From: Bacteroidales bacterium | GTDB taxonomy: Bacteria > Bacteroidota > Bacteroidia > Bacteroidales > UBA10428 | Length of the DNA stretch: 50,531 nt | Reading direction: 5' to 3' | NCBI GenBank assembly: GCA_016935615.1 | Contig: JAFGQO010000027.1 | Span: 1-50,531 of the forward strand | Shown: positions 35,865-44,649 of the stretch, piece by piece | Layout of the letters: each line of letters opens with the position of its first letter | How positions within the stretch are numbered: the first letter of the stretch is position 1 | Notes under the pieces: model-generated | What the model saw: the letters and a program-made list of their open reading frames with translations, nothing else | The model's database searches: none | What the model was told of the DNA's origin: nothing | Position numbers and translations under genes: made by a program

Positions 35865-36335
35865 TCAGTTGAATACATTCAAATCGCCGGTATTCGGATT
35901 GTAATATGCTTTGTATTCTTTTAGCGGAAAAGTGGCAGGACCATCTGTAGTTGGCGCTCCCATACTCGGAAATACGAAAACAGATCCACATACGGGACAG
36001 GTTGCCATATTGCTTCCATTTGATTCTACAACAACATTTTCAGGATAATCATAAGGACATGTACGATCGAAAGCATAAAATTTATCGCCTGCATTGTAAA
36101 CGATAACTCCATTGTTATTGTAACCAAGAGCCAAAATTCCCAACATATTGTTCGTAATGATCATCGAGTTGTCCTGCGCCTGCAAACGCATAAATTCCGG
36201 ATCGTATAGAATGTTGATTGTAAAGTTCACATAAACTGAAGGAATAGGATGTTGTTCATATCTCTCACATGAAGATGAGAAGAAGATAAATACCGTGCAG
36301 ATAATGGAAAAATATAATAAATTTGAAGGTCTCAT
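35865..36335 (-). CDS. Rieske-like lipoprotein lacking the histidine ligands
   Basis: The 156-residue protein from ATG 36335 has a lipoprotein signal (FIFFSSSCERY, lipobox cysteine near residue 23). Its second half resembles a Rieske ferredoxin domain: YNAGDKFYAFDRTCPYDYPENV, about 20 residues, then CPVCGSVFVFPSMGAPTTDGPATFPLKEY. A true Rieske site needs C-x-H and C-x2-H. Here they read C-P-Y and C-P-V-C, so both histidines are missing and a third cysteine appears. It may bind a different metal, such as zinc, use three cysteines, or be structural. It stands alone. The fold assignment is fair; the function is unknown. Confidence 0.75.
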   Translation of the reverse strand: MRPSNLLYFSIICTVFIFFSSSCERYEQHPIPSVYVNFTINILYDPEFMRLQAQDNSMIITNNMLGILALGYNNNGVIVYNAGDKFYAFDRTCPYDYPENVVVESNGSNMATCPVCGSVFVFPSMGAPTTDGPATFPLKEYKAYYNPNTGDLNVFN

Positions 36336-36404
36336 TTGAAGGAAATTCTTGAATAGCAAATATAGTTATTATATAACGATCAAAAATCAGGAATATTGAG
36401 AATG

Positions 36405-36412
36405 TATTTTTG
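36405..36412 (+). promoter_or_regulatory. -7 promoter box
   Basis: TATTTTTG, a perfect TAnnTTTG match, 28 bp before the ATG at 36441. No clear -33 TTTG at 19-21 bp. Confidence 0.4.
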
Positions 36413-36440
36413 CAACTGAAATTAATAAAAATTGTACTTT

Positions 36441-36938
36441 ATGAAGTTAGCCGACGAAAACGGATTTCTTGAAATTGTCATCTATATCGTTATTATGGTG
36501 GTTGGTCTGGCGGCAAGTGCATTTCGGAACTACAACAAAAGAAAAGAGCAACAACGAATTCCACAGGAGATGATGTCTGATGATCAGAATAAAGAAGTTG
36601 ATCCGGTATTTGACTATGATGAACCTGTTTTGGAAAGACCTTTTTTGGAGGAACTTGCTGAAGAAGAAGATGATGAAGTGATTCAGATGCAACCGGAAGA
36701 AGCAACGGAAGAAAACTTGACTCTCAAAACTGATGCAGGCACAGAAGGTCAGGCTGTTTTTGAATCAACAAAGGATCAGATAATTTCTGATCAGTATAAT
36801 GAAATAGAAAATGCTGATTATGAAGAGATCAGGGATTTCGACTATAATAGTATTGAGGCTAGGCTAAAGGATCCGGATGCTTTCGATCTGAAGAGAGCAG
36901 TGATTTATGCGGAAATTTTAAATCCAAAATATATCTGA
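36441..36938 (+). CDS. small acidic membrane-anchored protein of unknown function
   Basis: The 165-residue product from ATG 36441 (MKLADENGFLEIVIYIVIMVVGLAASAF) has one membrane helix at about residues 9-27. A short basic RNYNKRKEQQR segment and a long acidic tail follow (many Glu/Asp, including LEELAEEEDDEVIQMQPEE). The last 35 residues form a moderately hydrophobic segment (DAFDLKRAVIYAEILNPKY) that resembles a conserved C-terminal helix in small Bacteroidota proteins. The basic patch after the helix suggests that the tail faces the cytoplasm. I recognise no named family. The next gene is greA, which has its own promoter. Confidence 0.75.
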   Translation: MKLADENGFLEIVIYIVIMVVGLAASAFRNYNKRKEQQRIPQEMMSDDQNKEVDPVFDYDEPVLERPFLEELAEEEDDEVIQMQPEEATEENLTLKTDAGTEGQAVFESTKDQIISDQYNEIENADYEEIRDFDYNSIEARLKDPDAFDLKRAVIYAEILNPKYI

Positions 36939-36974
36939 TTTCTTAATGACTCAAATAGAGTTGTCTATTTAATT

Positions 36975-37007
36975 TTTGTTTAATTGCTAAATTATTTATT
37001 ATTTTTG
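36975..37007 (+). promoter_or_regulatory. greA promoter, Bacteroidota type
   Basis: TTTG at 36975-36978, 21-bp spacer, TATTTTTG at 37000-37007. Both boxes match exactly and the spacing equals that of the trp promoter. The ATG of greA lies 72 bp downstream. Confidence 0.7.
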
Positions 37008-37067
37008 CAGAGCAAAGAGTTCCGCGGATATTCGGGATTCTTTTTTGTTTTTAGACTATCCAAATTT

Positions 37068-37072
37068 GGAGG
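37068..37072 (+). promoter_or_regulatory. ribosome binding site deciding the greA start
   Basis: GGAGG lies 7 bp before the ATG at 37080 and supports this start over the ORF start 96 bp upstream, which would lie before or inside the promoter. Confidence 0.7.
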
Positions 37073-37079
37073 AATTATC

Positions 37080-37553
37080 ATGGCAAAGGTCTCATATGTT
37101 ACAGAGGAAGGAATGCAAAAGCTGAAAGATGAACTGGATAATTTGATGAATATTAAAAGACCATCTATTTCAAAGCTTATTGCTGAAGCCCGCGATAAGG
37201 GTGACTTGTCTGAAAATGCCGAGTATGAAGCGGCAAAAGAAGCACAGGGAATGCTTGAAATTAAGATTTCAAAGTTAAAGGACATTATAGCAAATTCCAG
37301 AATTATTGACCAATCAAAGATCGATACCTCTAAAGTTCAGATCCTGAATAAAGTGAAGATCAGGAACAAAAATAATGATGCTACCATGGAATATACAATT
37401 GTATCGGAAAGTGAAGCAAATTTAAAAGCCGGAAAGATTTCTGTTGATACTCCTATAGCAAAGGGATTGTTAGGCAAAAAGGTAGGCGATATAGTGAATA
37501 TTAATGTTCCTTCAGGTGTAATCCCGTTTGAGATTATTGACATTACACTTTAA
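37080..37553 (+). CDS. greA: transcription elongation factor GreA
   Basis: The 157-residue protein rescues backtracked RNA polymerase by stimulating transcript cleavage. It has the N-terminal coiled coil with the acidic tip (ARDKGDLSENAEYEAAKEAQG, about residues 36-56) and the C-terminal FKBP-like domain (SVDTPIAKGLLGKKVGDIVNINVP). Length is that of standard GreA. The start MAKVSYVTEEGMQKLKDEL is chosen from the GGAGG site and family length. The HIT gene follows 48 bp later and may be co-transcribed. Confidence 0.96.
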   Translation: MAKVSYVTEEGMQKLKDELDNLMNIKRPSISKLIAEARDKGDLSENAEYEAAKEAQGMLEIKISKLKDIIANSRIIDQSKIDTSKVQILNKVKIRNKNNDATMEYTIVSESEANLKAGKISVDTPIAKGLLGKKVGDIVNINVPSGVIPFEIIDITL

Positions 37554-37601
37554 TTATCCAGGAATTAACAGAAATACTATTCATTAAAATATAACAAAAC
37601 A

Positions 37602-37994
37602 ATGTCTTCAATTTTTAGTAAAATAATAAAAGGCGAAATACCGTGCTATAAAGTTGCTGAAGATGAGGCCTTTTTTGCCTTTCTTGACATTCATCCTTTG
37701 GCCAGAGGTCACACACTGGTTGTGTCAAAGAAAGAAATCGATTATTATTTTGATCTCGAAGATGAATTGTTCACGGCCATGAATCTTTTTGCCAGAAAAG
37801 TTGCCAGGGCAATTGAAAAATCTGTCGATTGTAAAAGAATTGGAGTTGTAGTAATGGGTCTGGAAGTTGCCCACGCACATATTCATCTGGTCCCTTTGAA
37901 CGATGAGGGAGATCTCAATTTTGCCAATCCCAAAGTTGAATTGTCAAAAGAAGAATATGAAGAAATAGCCAGAACCATTTCTTCCAATCTATAG
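37602..37994 (+). CDS. HIT family protein
   Basis: The 130-residue protein starts MSSIFSKIIKGEIPCYKV and carries the histidine triad HAHIHLVPL at about residues 94-102. This is the HinT/Fhit-type nucleotide hydrolase or transferase signature. Members typically remove AMP from aminoacyl or other phosphoramidates. It follows greA by 48 bp and overlaps the end of convergent ruvC by 6 bp. The specific substrate is unknown. Confidence 0.94.
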   Translation: MSSIFSKIIKGEIPCYKVAEDEAFFAFLDIHPLARGHTLVVSKKEIDYYFDLEDELFTAMNLFARKVARAIEKSVDCKRIGVVVMGLEVAHAHIHLVPLNDEGDLNFANPKVELSKEEYEEIARTISSNL

Positions 37995-38543
37995 GTTGTT
38001 TGTTCTCCCGGGATTCTTTTTTAAAAAATCATTCCAGCCGGAATATCCTTTTTTTATTCCTAACGGGTTTCGCTGATAAAAATGACACATAGCAGCCGCC
38101 AGGCCGTCTGTAGCATCCAGATTTTTTGGAACCTCACTGAAATGAAGAGTATATTGTAAGAATTTTGCTACCTGCTCCTTTGAAGCTGCACCCTGTCCGG
38201 TAATGGAGAGTTTTATTTTACGGGGTGCATATTCAAAAATTGGGATCTTACGATTTAAGGCAGCTGAAATTGCTACGCCCTGAGCGCGGCCAAGCTTTAG
38301 CATAGATTGTATATTCTTTCCATAGAATGGAGCTTCAATAGCGAGTTCATCAGGATGGAACCTGTCTATTAATTCAAGTGTATCATGAAATATTTTTTCC
38401 AGTCGCAGATAATGGTCAATAATCTTTGAAAAATTGCATTCACCCATAGCAATTAACACCGGATTATTTCCCTGAGCTTTTATTATTCCATACCCCATGA
38501 TTTTTGTTCCCGGATCAATTCCAAGTATAATGCGTTCTTCCAA
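37989..38543 (-). CDS. ruvC: crossover junction endodeoxyribonuclease RuvC
   Basis: The 184-residue enzyme cuts Holliday junctions with RuvAB. The four acidic active-site residues are visible: Asp in GIDPGTKIMGYG (residue 9), Glu in LAIEAPFYGKN (about 70), and the pair in the DATDGLAAAMCH motif (Asp near 143-146). Length is typical, with a short C-terminal extension. No ruvA or ruvB lies nearby, as is common in this phylum. Confidence 0.96.
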   Translation of the reverse strand: MEERIILGIDPGTKIMGYGIIKAQGNNPVLIAMGECNFSKIIDHYLRLEKIFHDTLELIDRFHPDELAIEAPFYGKNIQSMLKLGRAQGVAISAALNRKIPIFEYAPRKIKLSITGQGAASKEQVAKFLQYTLHFSEVPKNLDATDGLAAAMCHFYQRNPLGIKKGYSGWNDFLKKNPGRTNNL

Positions 38544-38654
38544 TTTTTCCGAAGATTAATTATATGACACGAAATATACCACTTTCTTTCCGAACAATAA
38601 AGACAGAATCCCGGTCATTCATTCAATAACAATTTCGCGGATCCATCGGTTAAT

Positions 38655-38703
38655 GCCGCTGAAAGCGGGAGCGAGGGTAAATACCCCGCCTCTTGAGGCG
38701 GGG
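38655..38703. repeat. paired hairpins, REP-like intergenic element
   Basis: CCGCT-GAA-AGCGG (38656-38668) is followed by CCCCGCCTC-TT-GAGGCGGGG (38684-38703), a 9-bp perfect GC-rich stem in otherwise AT-rich DNA. No T-run follows on either strand. The element stands between divergent ruvC and a lipoprotein gene, so terminator function is unlikely. It resembles the hairpin ends of REP or IS200/IS605-type elements; no transposase is adjacent. Confidence 0.5.
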
Positions 38704-38829
38704 AGCTTCATTTATAGTGCCGGGAAATATATTTTTCTTCATTAAACCTTTTGCAGACACAAACATCTAAGAAAACGAAATTTCGATGATCATCAGGAAA
38801 AGTATTAATCAAATTAATAAAAGAAAATT

Positions 38830-39753
38830 ATGAAAAGAAAGAGTTTAATATGGATTGCAGCTGTTTTTTCAGCAATGGGCATATTGAATATGTCTTGCGA
38901 GAAAAACATACCTCTCGGGGAAGATGAAAAATTAACAGAGCTTGATATTGAATTGGCATCCGATGATGCAATAGCAGATAATATTTATGAAGACATTGAT
39001 GCGAATGTTCTGGAAAAACTGACGGAGCTGGATGAGAACAATTATCAAACGACAACAACCAAATCGGCAGATGATGACTTTACATGCCTGGTTATTACTG
39101 TGGATCATCCTGATTCAACCAGATTTCCGAAGCTTATCACATTTGATTATGGCGAAGGCTGCTCCGTTGTATTCAATGGAGATACCATTACCAAAAAGGG
39201 GAAAATTCTGGTGACTTTAACAAACAATATGCATATACCCGGATCACAACATATTGTAACTTTTCAGGATTTTTATTTCAATGATATAAAAGTTGAGGGG
39301 ACCAGAACAATTACCTATAATGGCATCAATGAAGATGATCTTCTTGATTTTACAATAGTACTGGAAGAAGGGAAACTTATATTTGTTGATCCTGAATCTG
39401 CCGAACCTCTTGTTTATACAAGGGAGGAAAGGTTGCAAAAAGAGTGGTACAGAGCAAGCGTTGCTACAGAAGATACTATCTTCGTGAATGGTTCAATCTG
39501 GGGAGCAGATGTATATAATCAGAATTACCGCCGGGAAATCATTGAGGAGCTTACTCTGGTTCATTGTCCCGGTTATGGGAGGAGATGGATTATTGTTGAT
39601 GGTCAGATATTAAGTATTGTTGGAGATAGAGAAACCATTATAGATTACTCAGATGGCGATTGTGAGGCAACAGCACTTATAAGACAGGAAAGAGCAACAC
39701 ACAGAATACGAATTCACGAGCGCCATAGAAATCGGACAGGAGGTAAAAGTTAA
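38830..39753 (+). CDS. hypothetical lipoprotein
   Basis: The 307-residue protein has a lipoprotein signal (MGILNMSCEKN, Cys about residue 23), so it is exported and lipidated. The rest is mixed beta-rich sequence with an acidic region (residues 30-70) and threonine-rich strands (TITKKGKILVTLTNN, EGTRTITYNGINEDD). A basic, histidine-rich C-terminus (TALIRQERATHRIRIHERHRN) follows. The pattern of extracellular beta-strands with two or three cysteines resembles Bacteroidota surface lipoproteins, but I recognise no named domain. It is monocistronic. Confidence 0.75.
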   Translation: MKRKSLIWIAAVFSAMGILNMSCEKNIPLGEDEKLTELDIELASDDAIADNIYEDIDANVLEKLTELDENNYQTTTTKSADDDFTCLVITVDHPDSTRFPKLITFDYGEGCSVVFNGDTITKKGKILVTLTNNMHIPGSQHIVTFQDFYFNDIKVEGTRTITYNGINEDDLLDFTIVLEEGKLIFVDPESAEPLVYTREERLQKEWYRASVATEDTIFVNGSIWGADVYNQNYRREIIEELTLVHCPGYGRRWIIVDGQILSIVGDRETIIDYSDGDCEATALIRQERATHRIRIHERHRNRTGGKS

Positions 39754-39815
39754 CTGCTTTTTGTGATGATGAATTGATAATTTTTCATCTGTTTATTTAT
39801 TTTCAATTGTCAGAT

Positions 39816-39885
39816 GGAACTTACCATGATAAAATAATCATACTCGTGTGTATTAAAATCATGCTTATTTTATCATGGAAGTTTC
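39816..39885. repeat. inverted repeat with 21-22-bp arms
   Basis: Left arm 39816-39837 (GGAACTTACCATGATAAAATAA) and right arm 39865-39885 are inverted copies with 14 bp perfect at the inner end. One gap and one mismatch lie further out, around a 27-bp spacer. It could be a hairpin, an operator pair or a miniature element. No gene lies within it. Confidence 0.6.
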
Positions 39886-39945
39886 ATTGAATAAATTTTG
39901 TAACCGGATAGAAATTTGTGCTTTGTCGTGTGAGTCGGATGAATG

Positions 39946-40102
39946 AAGAAGCTATCCAAAAAGTCATATATTTAAGAAAATGTCACAAAGACCCTAAGCC
40001 TTCAAGAATCACAAAATCTTGATTATTAGAACATTATTACTTTACGGATCTTCGTGTTTTACTGATTTAGTGGCATGAAATAAACTTTTTGGACAGCTTC
40101 TT
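39946..40102. mobile_element. MITE-like element, about 157 bp, with 19-bp inverted ends
   Basis: The ends AAGAAGCT(A/G)TCCAAAAAGT at 39946-39964 and 40084-40102 are inverted with one mismatch. The interior has no ORF and carries CACAAAGACCCTAAG on the left and CTTCGTGTTTTACTG on the right, motifs I associate with dispersed Bacteroidota repeats. No target-site duplication is clear. The right end abuts the trpA stop codon at 40108. A non-autonomous IS derivative is likely; family assignment needs a search. Confidence 0.6.
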
Positions 40103-40107
40103 TGCAT

Positions 40108-40884
40108 TTATATTCTCCGAATTGAGCGGATAAAATCTTGGATATTTTTCTTGAGATCACCCTGTTGCTCCAAAATAGTAACAAAAGCACTGCCAATAAT
40201 AGCACCGTTAGCATATTTGCAGGCATGCAGGTAAGTTTTCTGCGATGAAATTCCAAACCCTATCAGGCGTGGCGATCTCAATGAGAGATTTTCCACTCTC
40301 TTAAAATATGCCACCTGGTAATCTTCAAAATCCTGACGTATACCAGTCGTTGACGAAGCCGCAACCATGTAAAGGAATCCCTTACTTTCAACATCAAGTT
40401 GCTTATAACGCTTATCGCTTGTTTGCGGTGTAGCAAGAAAGATATTATACAGGTTGTATTTATCAAATATTGACTTATAGTCACTTAGGTATATGTCTAA
40501 AGGCAAATCAGGCAGAATGGTTCCATCTATGCCAATTTCACTGCATGTTGAACAAAACTTCTCCACGCCAAACTGCATCACAGGATTAAAATATCCCATC
40601 AATAATAATGGGATGTCCACTGTTTTCCTTATGTCTTTAAGCTGGTTAAAAAGAGTACGCACACTCATTCCGTTTTCAAGTGCCGTATGACTGCTTTTTT
40701 GAATAACCGGACCATCGGCTACGGGGTCGCTGAATGGTATACCGATCTCGATCATATCTACTCCTTCGGATGCAAGAGTGTTAATGATGGTCGAGGTTGA
40801 ATCAAGTGTCGGATGTCCGGCAGTGAAATAAATGGAAAGTATGTTGTTGTTTTTCTGCTGAAAAAGAGTATCTATTCTGTTCAT
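40108..40884 (-). CDS. trpA: tryptophan synthase alpha subunit
   Basis: The 258-residue subunit cleaves indole-3-glycerol phosphate to indole and glyceraldehyde 3-phosphate. Catalytic Glu lies in DMIEIGIPFSDPVADGPVIQ near residue 44, and Asp lies in GIDGTILPDLPLD near residue 130. The phosphate-binding region near the end reads LIGFGISS and ANGAIIGSAFV. It is the last gene of the trp operon, 53 bp after trpB, with a MITE-like element directly downstream. Confidence 0.97.
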   Translation of the reverse strand: MNRIDTLFQQKNNNILSIYFTAGHPTLDSTSTIINTLASEGVDMIEIGIPFSDPVADGPVIQKSSHTALENGMSVRTLFNQLKDIRKTVDIPLLLMGYFNPVMQFGVEKFCSTCSEIGIDGTILPDLPLDIYLSDYKSIFDKYNLYNIFLATPQTSDKRYKQLDVESKGFLYMVAASSTTGIRQDFEDYQVAYFKRVENLSLRSPRLIGFGISSQKTYLHACKYANGAIIGSAFVTILEQQGDLKKNIQDFIRSIRRI

Positions 40885-40937
40885 TTTAAATTGTGTCTAA
40901 TACATTTTCCATACAAATTGGTTTTCTATTTTATGCC

Positions 40938-42122
40938 CTATTTCTTTTGCATCATACGAATGTAGGCATCCATGTCTTTATCTCCTCTTCCGGAAAGATT
41001 GATAACCACTACATCATCCGGTCCGAACTTCTTTTTGTTAAGCACAGCGAGTGCATGTGCCGATTCCAGAGCAGGAATAATACCTTCTGATTGCGTAAGA
41101 AAAAAGGCAGCATCCAACGCTTCTTTATCGGTAATGCTTAAATATTCTACTCTTTGTATTTTATGAAGAAATGAATGCATTGGACCAATACCCGGGTAAT
41201 CTAGTCCTGCTGAGATAGAGTATGGCTCAGTGATCTGACCATCATCGTTTTGCATTAACATGGTCTTGCAGCTATGCAACACTCCCGGAGAACCTGTTGC
41301 CAGAGTGGCAGCTGTTTCTTTTGTGTCAATACCAAGTCCGGCAGCTTCCGTTGCAATAAGCTTAACATTTTCATTATCCAGATAATGGTAAAACGCACCG
41401 GATGCATTACTGCCTCCACCAATACAGGCAATAATAAAGTCCGGAAGCTCTCTTCCTTCCTGTTCAGCTAATTGCCAGCGGATTTCTTCACTAATAACAG
41501 ACTGCAACCGGGCCACCAAATCAGGATATGGATGCGGACCTACTACAGAACCAATAATGTAATGCGTATCCCAGGGATTATTGATCCAGTCGCGCAAAGC
41601 ACCATTGGTGGCATCTTTCAATGTTTTGTTACCGCTTTCTACAGGGATTACTTCTGCACCAAGCATTTTCATTCGCAGCACATTGGGTGCCTGGCGTGAA
41701 ACATCAAGCGCTCCCATATAGACTACGCACCGAATGCCCATAAGTGCACAAACAGTAGCGGTGGCCACACCATGTTGACCTGCTCCGGTTTCAGCAATGA
41801 TCCTGGTTTTTCCAAGCTTCCTGGCAATCAGGATCTGACCTATGGTGTTGTTAATTTTATGAGATCCCGTATGATTCAGATCTTCTCTTTTCAGGTATAT
41901 TTTTGTCTTATAGTGTTCTGAAAGTCTTCCGGCATAATACAAAGGAGATGGTCTTCCAACATAGTTCTTCAATAATTTTGCATATTCTGTTTGGAAGGAA
42001 GAACTGGTAAGAATCTTCAAATAATTGTTCTGTAATTCTTCAATATTAGGATACATGGCTTCAGGAATGAAGGCTCCTCCGAATTCACCGTAAAATCCTT
42101 TTTCGTCTACATTGTATTTCAT
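40938..42122 (-). CDS. trpB: tryptophan synthase beta subunit
   Basis: The 394-residue PLP enzyme condenses indole with serine. It carries [15 protein letters not shown] with the PLP lysine near residue 82. [29 protein letters not shown] and the C-terminal [13 protein letters not shown] are also present. I chose ATG 42122 ([18 protein letters not shown]), because the longer ORF start lies in the upstream trpF gene. trpF ends 10 bp before this start. Confidence 0.97.
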   Translation of the reverse strand: MKYNVDEKGFYGEFGGAFIPEAMYPNIEELQNNYLKILTSSSFQTEYAKLLKNYVGRPSPLYYAGRLSEHYKTKIYLKREDLNHTGSHKINNTIGQILIARKLGKTRIIAETGAGQHGVATATVCALMGIRCVVYMGALDVSRQAPNVLRMKMLGAEVIPVESGNKTLKDATNGALRDWINNPWDTHYIIGSVVGPHPYPDLVARLQSVISEEIRWQLAEQEGRELPDFIIACIGGGSNASGAFYHYLDNENVKLIATEAAGLGIDTKETAATLATGSPGVLHSCKTMLMQNDDGQITEPYSISAGLDYPGIGPMHSFLHKIQRVEYLSITDKEALDAAFFLTQSEGIIPALESAHALAVLNKKKFGPDDVVVINLSGRGDKDMDAYIRMMQKK

Positions 42123-42132
42123 AAGAATAACA

Positions 42133-42771
42133 TTAGTTTGATCGTATTTTTTGAAAAAAACTTTTAAGAGCTGCAATATTTTTAAGGCCCGGCTGTATTT
42201 CGAACCGACTATTGATGTCAATTCCAAAAATGTTTATAATACTTCTATAATTGTGAAGGATTTCATTATCATCAGGACCTATTCCTCCACTTAGAAATAT
42301 GGGAATGCTTGCTTTATAGCTTTTAAGGATGTTCCAGTCAAATTGCATTCCGGAACCGCCATGAAGATCTGTTTTTGTATCAAAAAGAAAATAATCACAG
42401 CAGGATAGGTAAGGTTCGAGTATTGAAAAATCGAAATCATTATCGATTCCAAAAGATTTAATGATCCTGATGTCCATTTTTTTAAGTTCATAACAATATT
42501 CAGGCGATTCATTGCCATGAAGCTGCACCAGTTGAAGATCCAACCGGTTTATCCAGCTGAAGATTTCAGGTATTAGAGCATTTACAAAAACTCCTACCTT
42601 TTGAATTTCACCGGGAATACCAACATTCAGGGTATAATCATCTCCGGGGAATCTTTTTGAACCGGGATATAAGATAAATCCTATATAGTCGGGATTCAGC
42701 CGAATGAGCGAACGAATATTTTCTTTATCACGCATTCCGCATACTTTTATTTTAAGACCTGTATCTTTCAT
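42133..42771 (-). CDS. trpF: phosphoribosylanthranilate isomerase
   Basis: The 212-residue barrel enzyme has [11 protein letters not shown] with catalytic Cys near residue 11, [22 protein letters not shown] and [11 protein letters not shown] conserved catalytic Asp lies in [14 protein letters not shown]. It converts phosphoribosylanthranilate to the CdRP intermediate in the third pathway step. Its ATG overlaps the trpC stop by 4 bp. Confidence 0.95.
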   Translation of the reverse strand: MKDTGLKIKVCGMRDKENIRSLIRLNPDYIGFILYPGSKRFPGDDYTLNVGIPGEIQKVGVFVNALIPEIFSWINRLDLQLVQLHGNESPEYCYELKKMDIRIIKSFGIDNDFDFSILEPYLSCCDYFLFDTKTDLHGGSGMQFDWNILKSYKASIPIFLSGGIGPDDNEILHNYRSIINIFGIDINSRFEIQPGLKNIAALKSFFQKIRSN

Positions 42772-43568
42772 CTTTCTTTTTTTGTATTTACCTCGTCAAC
42801 AAAATCAGCGAAAGCAATTACCGGATCGGATGTTTTCATAAAATATTCTCCTATCAGAAAGCCTGAAAATCCGTTTTCTGAAAGATACAACAGATCATCT
42901 GCAGATGTGATTCCGCTTTCAGAAATTTTTACAAAATCATCAGGTATTTTTTTCACGAGTTTTACCGATTGCTGAAGATCAACTTCAAATGTTTTAAGAT
43001 TCCGGTTATTTATTCCCACAACATCCAGATAATCATTTAAGGTATTTAATTCTTGTTCTTCATGAATTTCCATCAATACCTGCAGACCCAGCTCACGGGC
43101 TTTTTTGGCAAGTGTTTTAGTTTGATCTTTATCCAGAATGGAAGCGATCAGAAGAATAGCATCTGCGCCAATGGCTTTTGCTTCATAAACCTGGTACTCA
43201 TCAATGATAAATTCTTTACGCAGTATAGGGATATTGTTGACATTGCGGGCTTTTCGCAAATCGTCCACTGATCCGCCGAAAAATATAAAATCAGTAAGAA
43301 CTGATAAGGCCGATGCACCGTTTTCTGTGTAACCTGCAGTAACATTTTCAACTTGAGAGATATTGTTAATAATTCCCCTGGATGGCGATTTGCGTTTAAA
43401 TTCAGCGATTATTCCGGTCTTTTCCTGAGACAGAATGAAATCGGTCAGTTTGTAAGTATTTCTTTCGAAACAGGTCATTTTTAACAGTTCGGGAACAGGA
43501 ATAAGGTTTTTACAACTTTCTACTTCCTTCTTTTTATGCTTCACTATGGTATTCAGAACAGACATCAT
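42768..43568 (-). CDS. trpC: indole-3-glycerol phosphate synthase
   Basis: The 266-residue enzyme closes the indole ring. Conserved motifs include IAEFKRKSPSRGIIN near residue 54, ASALSVLTDFIFFGGS, PILRKEFIIDEYQVYEAKAIGADAILLI and VGINNRNLKTFEVDL. SESGITSADDLLYL, ending in GFSGFLIGEYFM, is also present. It is encoded separately from trpF, not fused as in E. coli, and overlaps trpF by 4 bp. trpD ends 19 bp upstream. Confidence 0.97.
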   Translation of the reverse strand: MMSVLNTIVKHKKKEVESCKNLIPVPELLKMTCFERNTYKLTDFILSQEKTGIIAEFKRKSPSRGIINNISQVENVTAGYTENGASALSVLTDFIFFGGSVDDLRKARNVNNIPILRKEFIIDEYQVYEAKAIGADAILLIASILDKDQTKTLAKKARELGLQVLMEIHEEQELNTLNDYLDVVGINNRNLKTFEVDLQQSVKLVKKIPDDFVKISESGITSADDLLYLSENGFSGFLIGEYFMKTSDPVIAFADFVDEVNTKKER

Positions 43569-43587
43569 ACAATTTTAATTGTCAATA

Positions 43588-44580
43588 CTATTGAAGAGCT
43601 ATAAGTTTTTTTAACATAATCAGAGCTTTTCCGCTTTCCAGCGATTCCCTGGCAATATTCACACATTCTTCCAGGGATTTTTCAGGGTAGTAACATTTCA
43701 GAGCAAATCCTGCATTGGCAAAAATGACAAAATTTTGTGAAGCAGTACCCTTCCCTTCAAGAATGTTCAGAAATAATTTTACCGATTCTTCTACAGAGTT
43801 ACCCCCATAAAGATCTTCGGGTTTGACTTTTTCAAAACCTATGGTTTCAGGAGTATAGATCCTGTCTTCATTCTCTGATATAGCCCGGAAATTTCCTGTC
43901 AATGAAATCTCATCGTAACCATCGAGACTATACAGAATAATGTTGTTGATACCGGCATCTGAAAAAACATGATGGTATAATTCAAGAGCCTCTTCATTGT
44001 AAACCCCGACAATTTGGTTTTGTGGCTTTACCGGATTTACCATTGGGCCCAGAAGATTAAAGAATGTCTTTAATTTCAGGCTCTTACGAACAGGACCCAC
44101 GTATTTCATCGAGGGATGAAAAAGGGGGGCATGAAGGTAACAAATGTTTGATTTTTCGATTTCTTTCCTGATCTTATCATTATCGTTTGAAAATTTGTAC
44201 CCCAGGTATTCAAGAACATTTGAAGATCCGCATGATGAAGACACTCCGTAGTTGCCATGCTTTGCAACCTTTACATCTGCACCGGCCAGAACAAAGGAAT
44301 TAAGCGTGGAAATGTTAAATGTATTCTTTTCATCTCCTCCTGTTCCGCAAACATCAATTGTAATTGTATCGGGAATGGTAACCGGAACACACAATTCCAG
44401 GAAAGCATCACGAAATCCTGACAACTCATCAGGATGAATTTTACGCATCAGAAATACTGTTAAGAACGATGCGATTTCCGGATCAGAATATTTTCCCTGA
44501 CCTATTCCCAGGAGAGCATCCCTGGATTCCTGTTTTGTCAGGATGTTTTGATTGAACAGGTAAGTTAATATTTCTTTCAT
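43588..44580 (-). CDS. trpD: anthranilate phosphoribosyltransferase
   Basis: The 330-residue enzyme attaches phosphoribose to anthranilate. The PRPP site DVCGTGGDEKNTFNIST near residue 77 and KHGNYGVSSSCGSSNVLE near residue 104 are clear, as is LGPMVNPVKPQNQIVGVY near residue 176. It is separate from trpG, not fused. trpG ends 69 bp upstream, the largest gap inside the operon. Confidence 0.97.
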   Translation of the reverse strand: MKEILTYLFNQNILTKQESRDALLGIGQGKYSDPEIASFLTVFLMRKIHPDELSGFRDAFLELCVPVTIPDTITIDVCGTGGDEKNTFNISTLNSFVLAGADVKVAKHGNYGVSSSCGSSNVLEYLGYKFSNDNDKIRKEIEKSNICYLHAPLFHPSMKYVGPVRKSLKLKTFFNLLGPMVNPVKPQNQIVGVYNEEALELYHHVFSDAGINNIILYSLDGYDEISLTGNFRAISENEDRIYTPETIGFEKVKPEDLYGGNSVEESVKLFLNILEGKGTASQNFVIFANAGFALKCYYPEKSLEECVNIARESLESGKALIMLKKLIALQ

Positions 44581-44649
44581 AGTGAAAAGGTTTAATTGGT
44601 TATTATTATTCGTCTCATTTTCCAGGTAATATTACTGGCGTTTTTCTGT

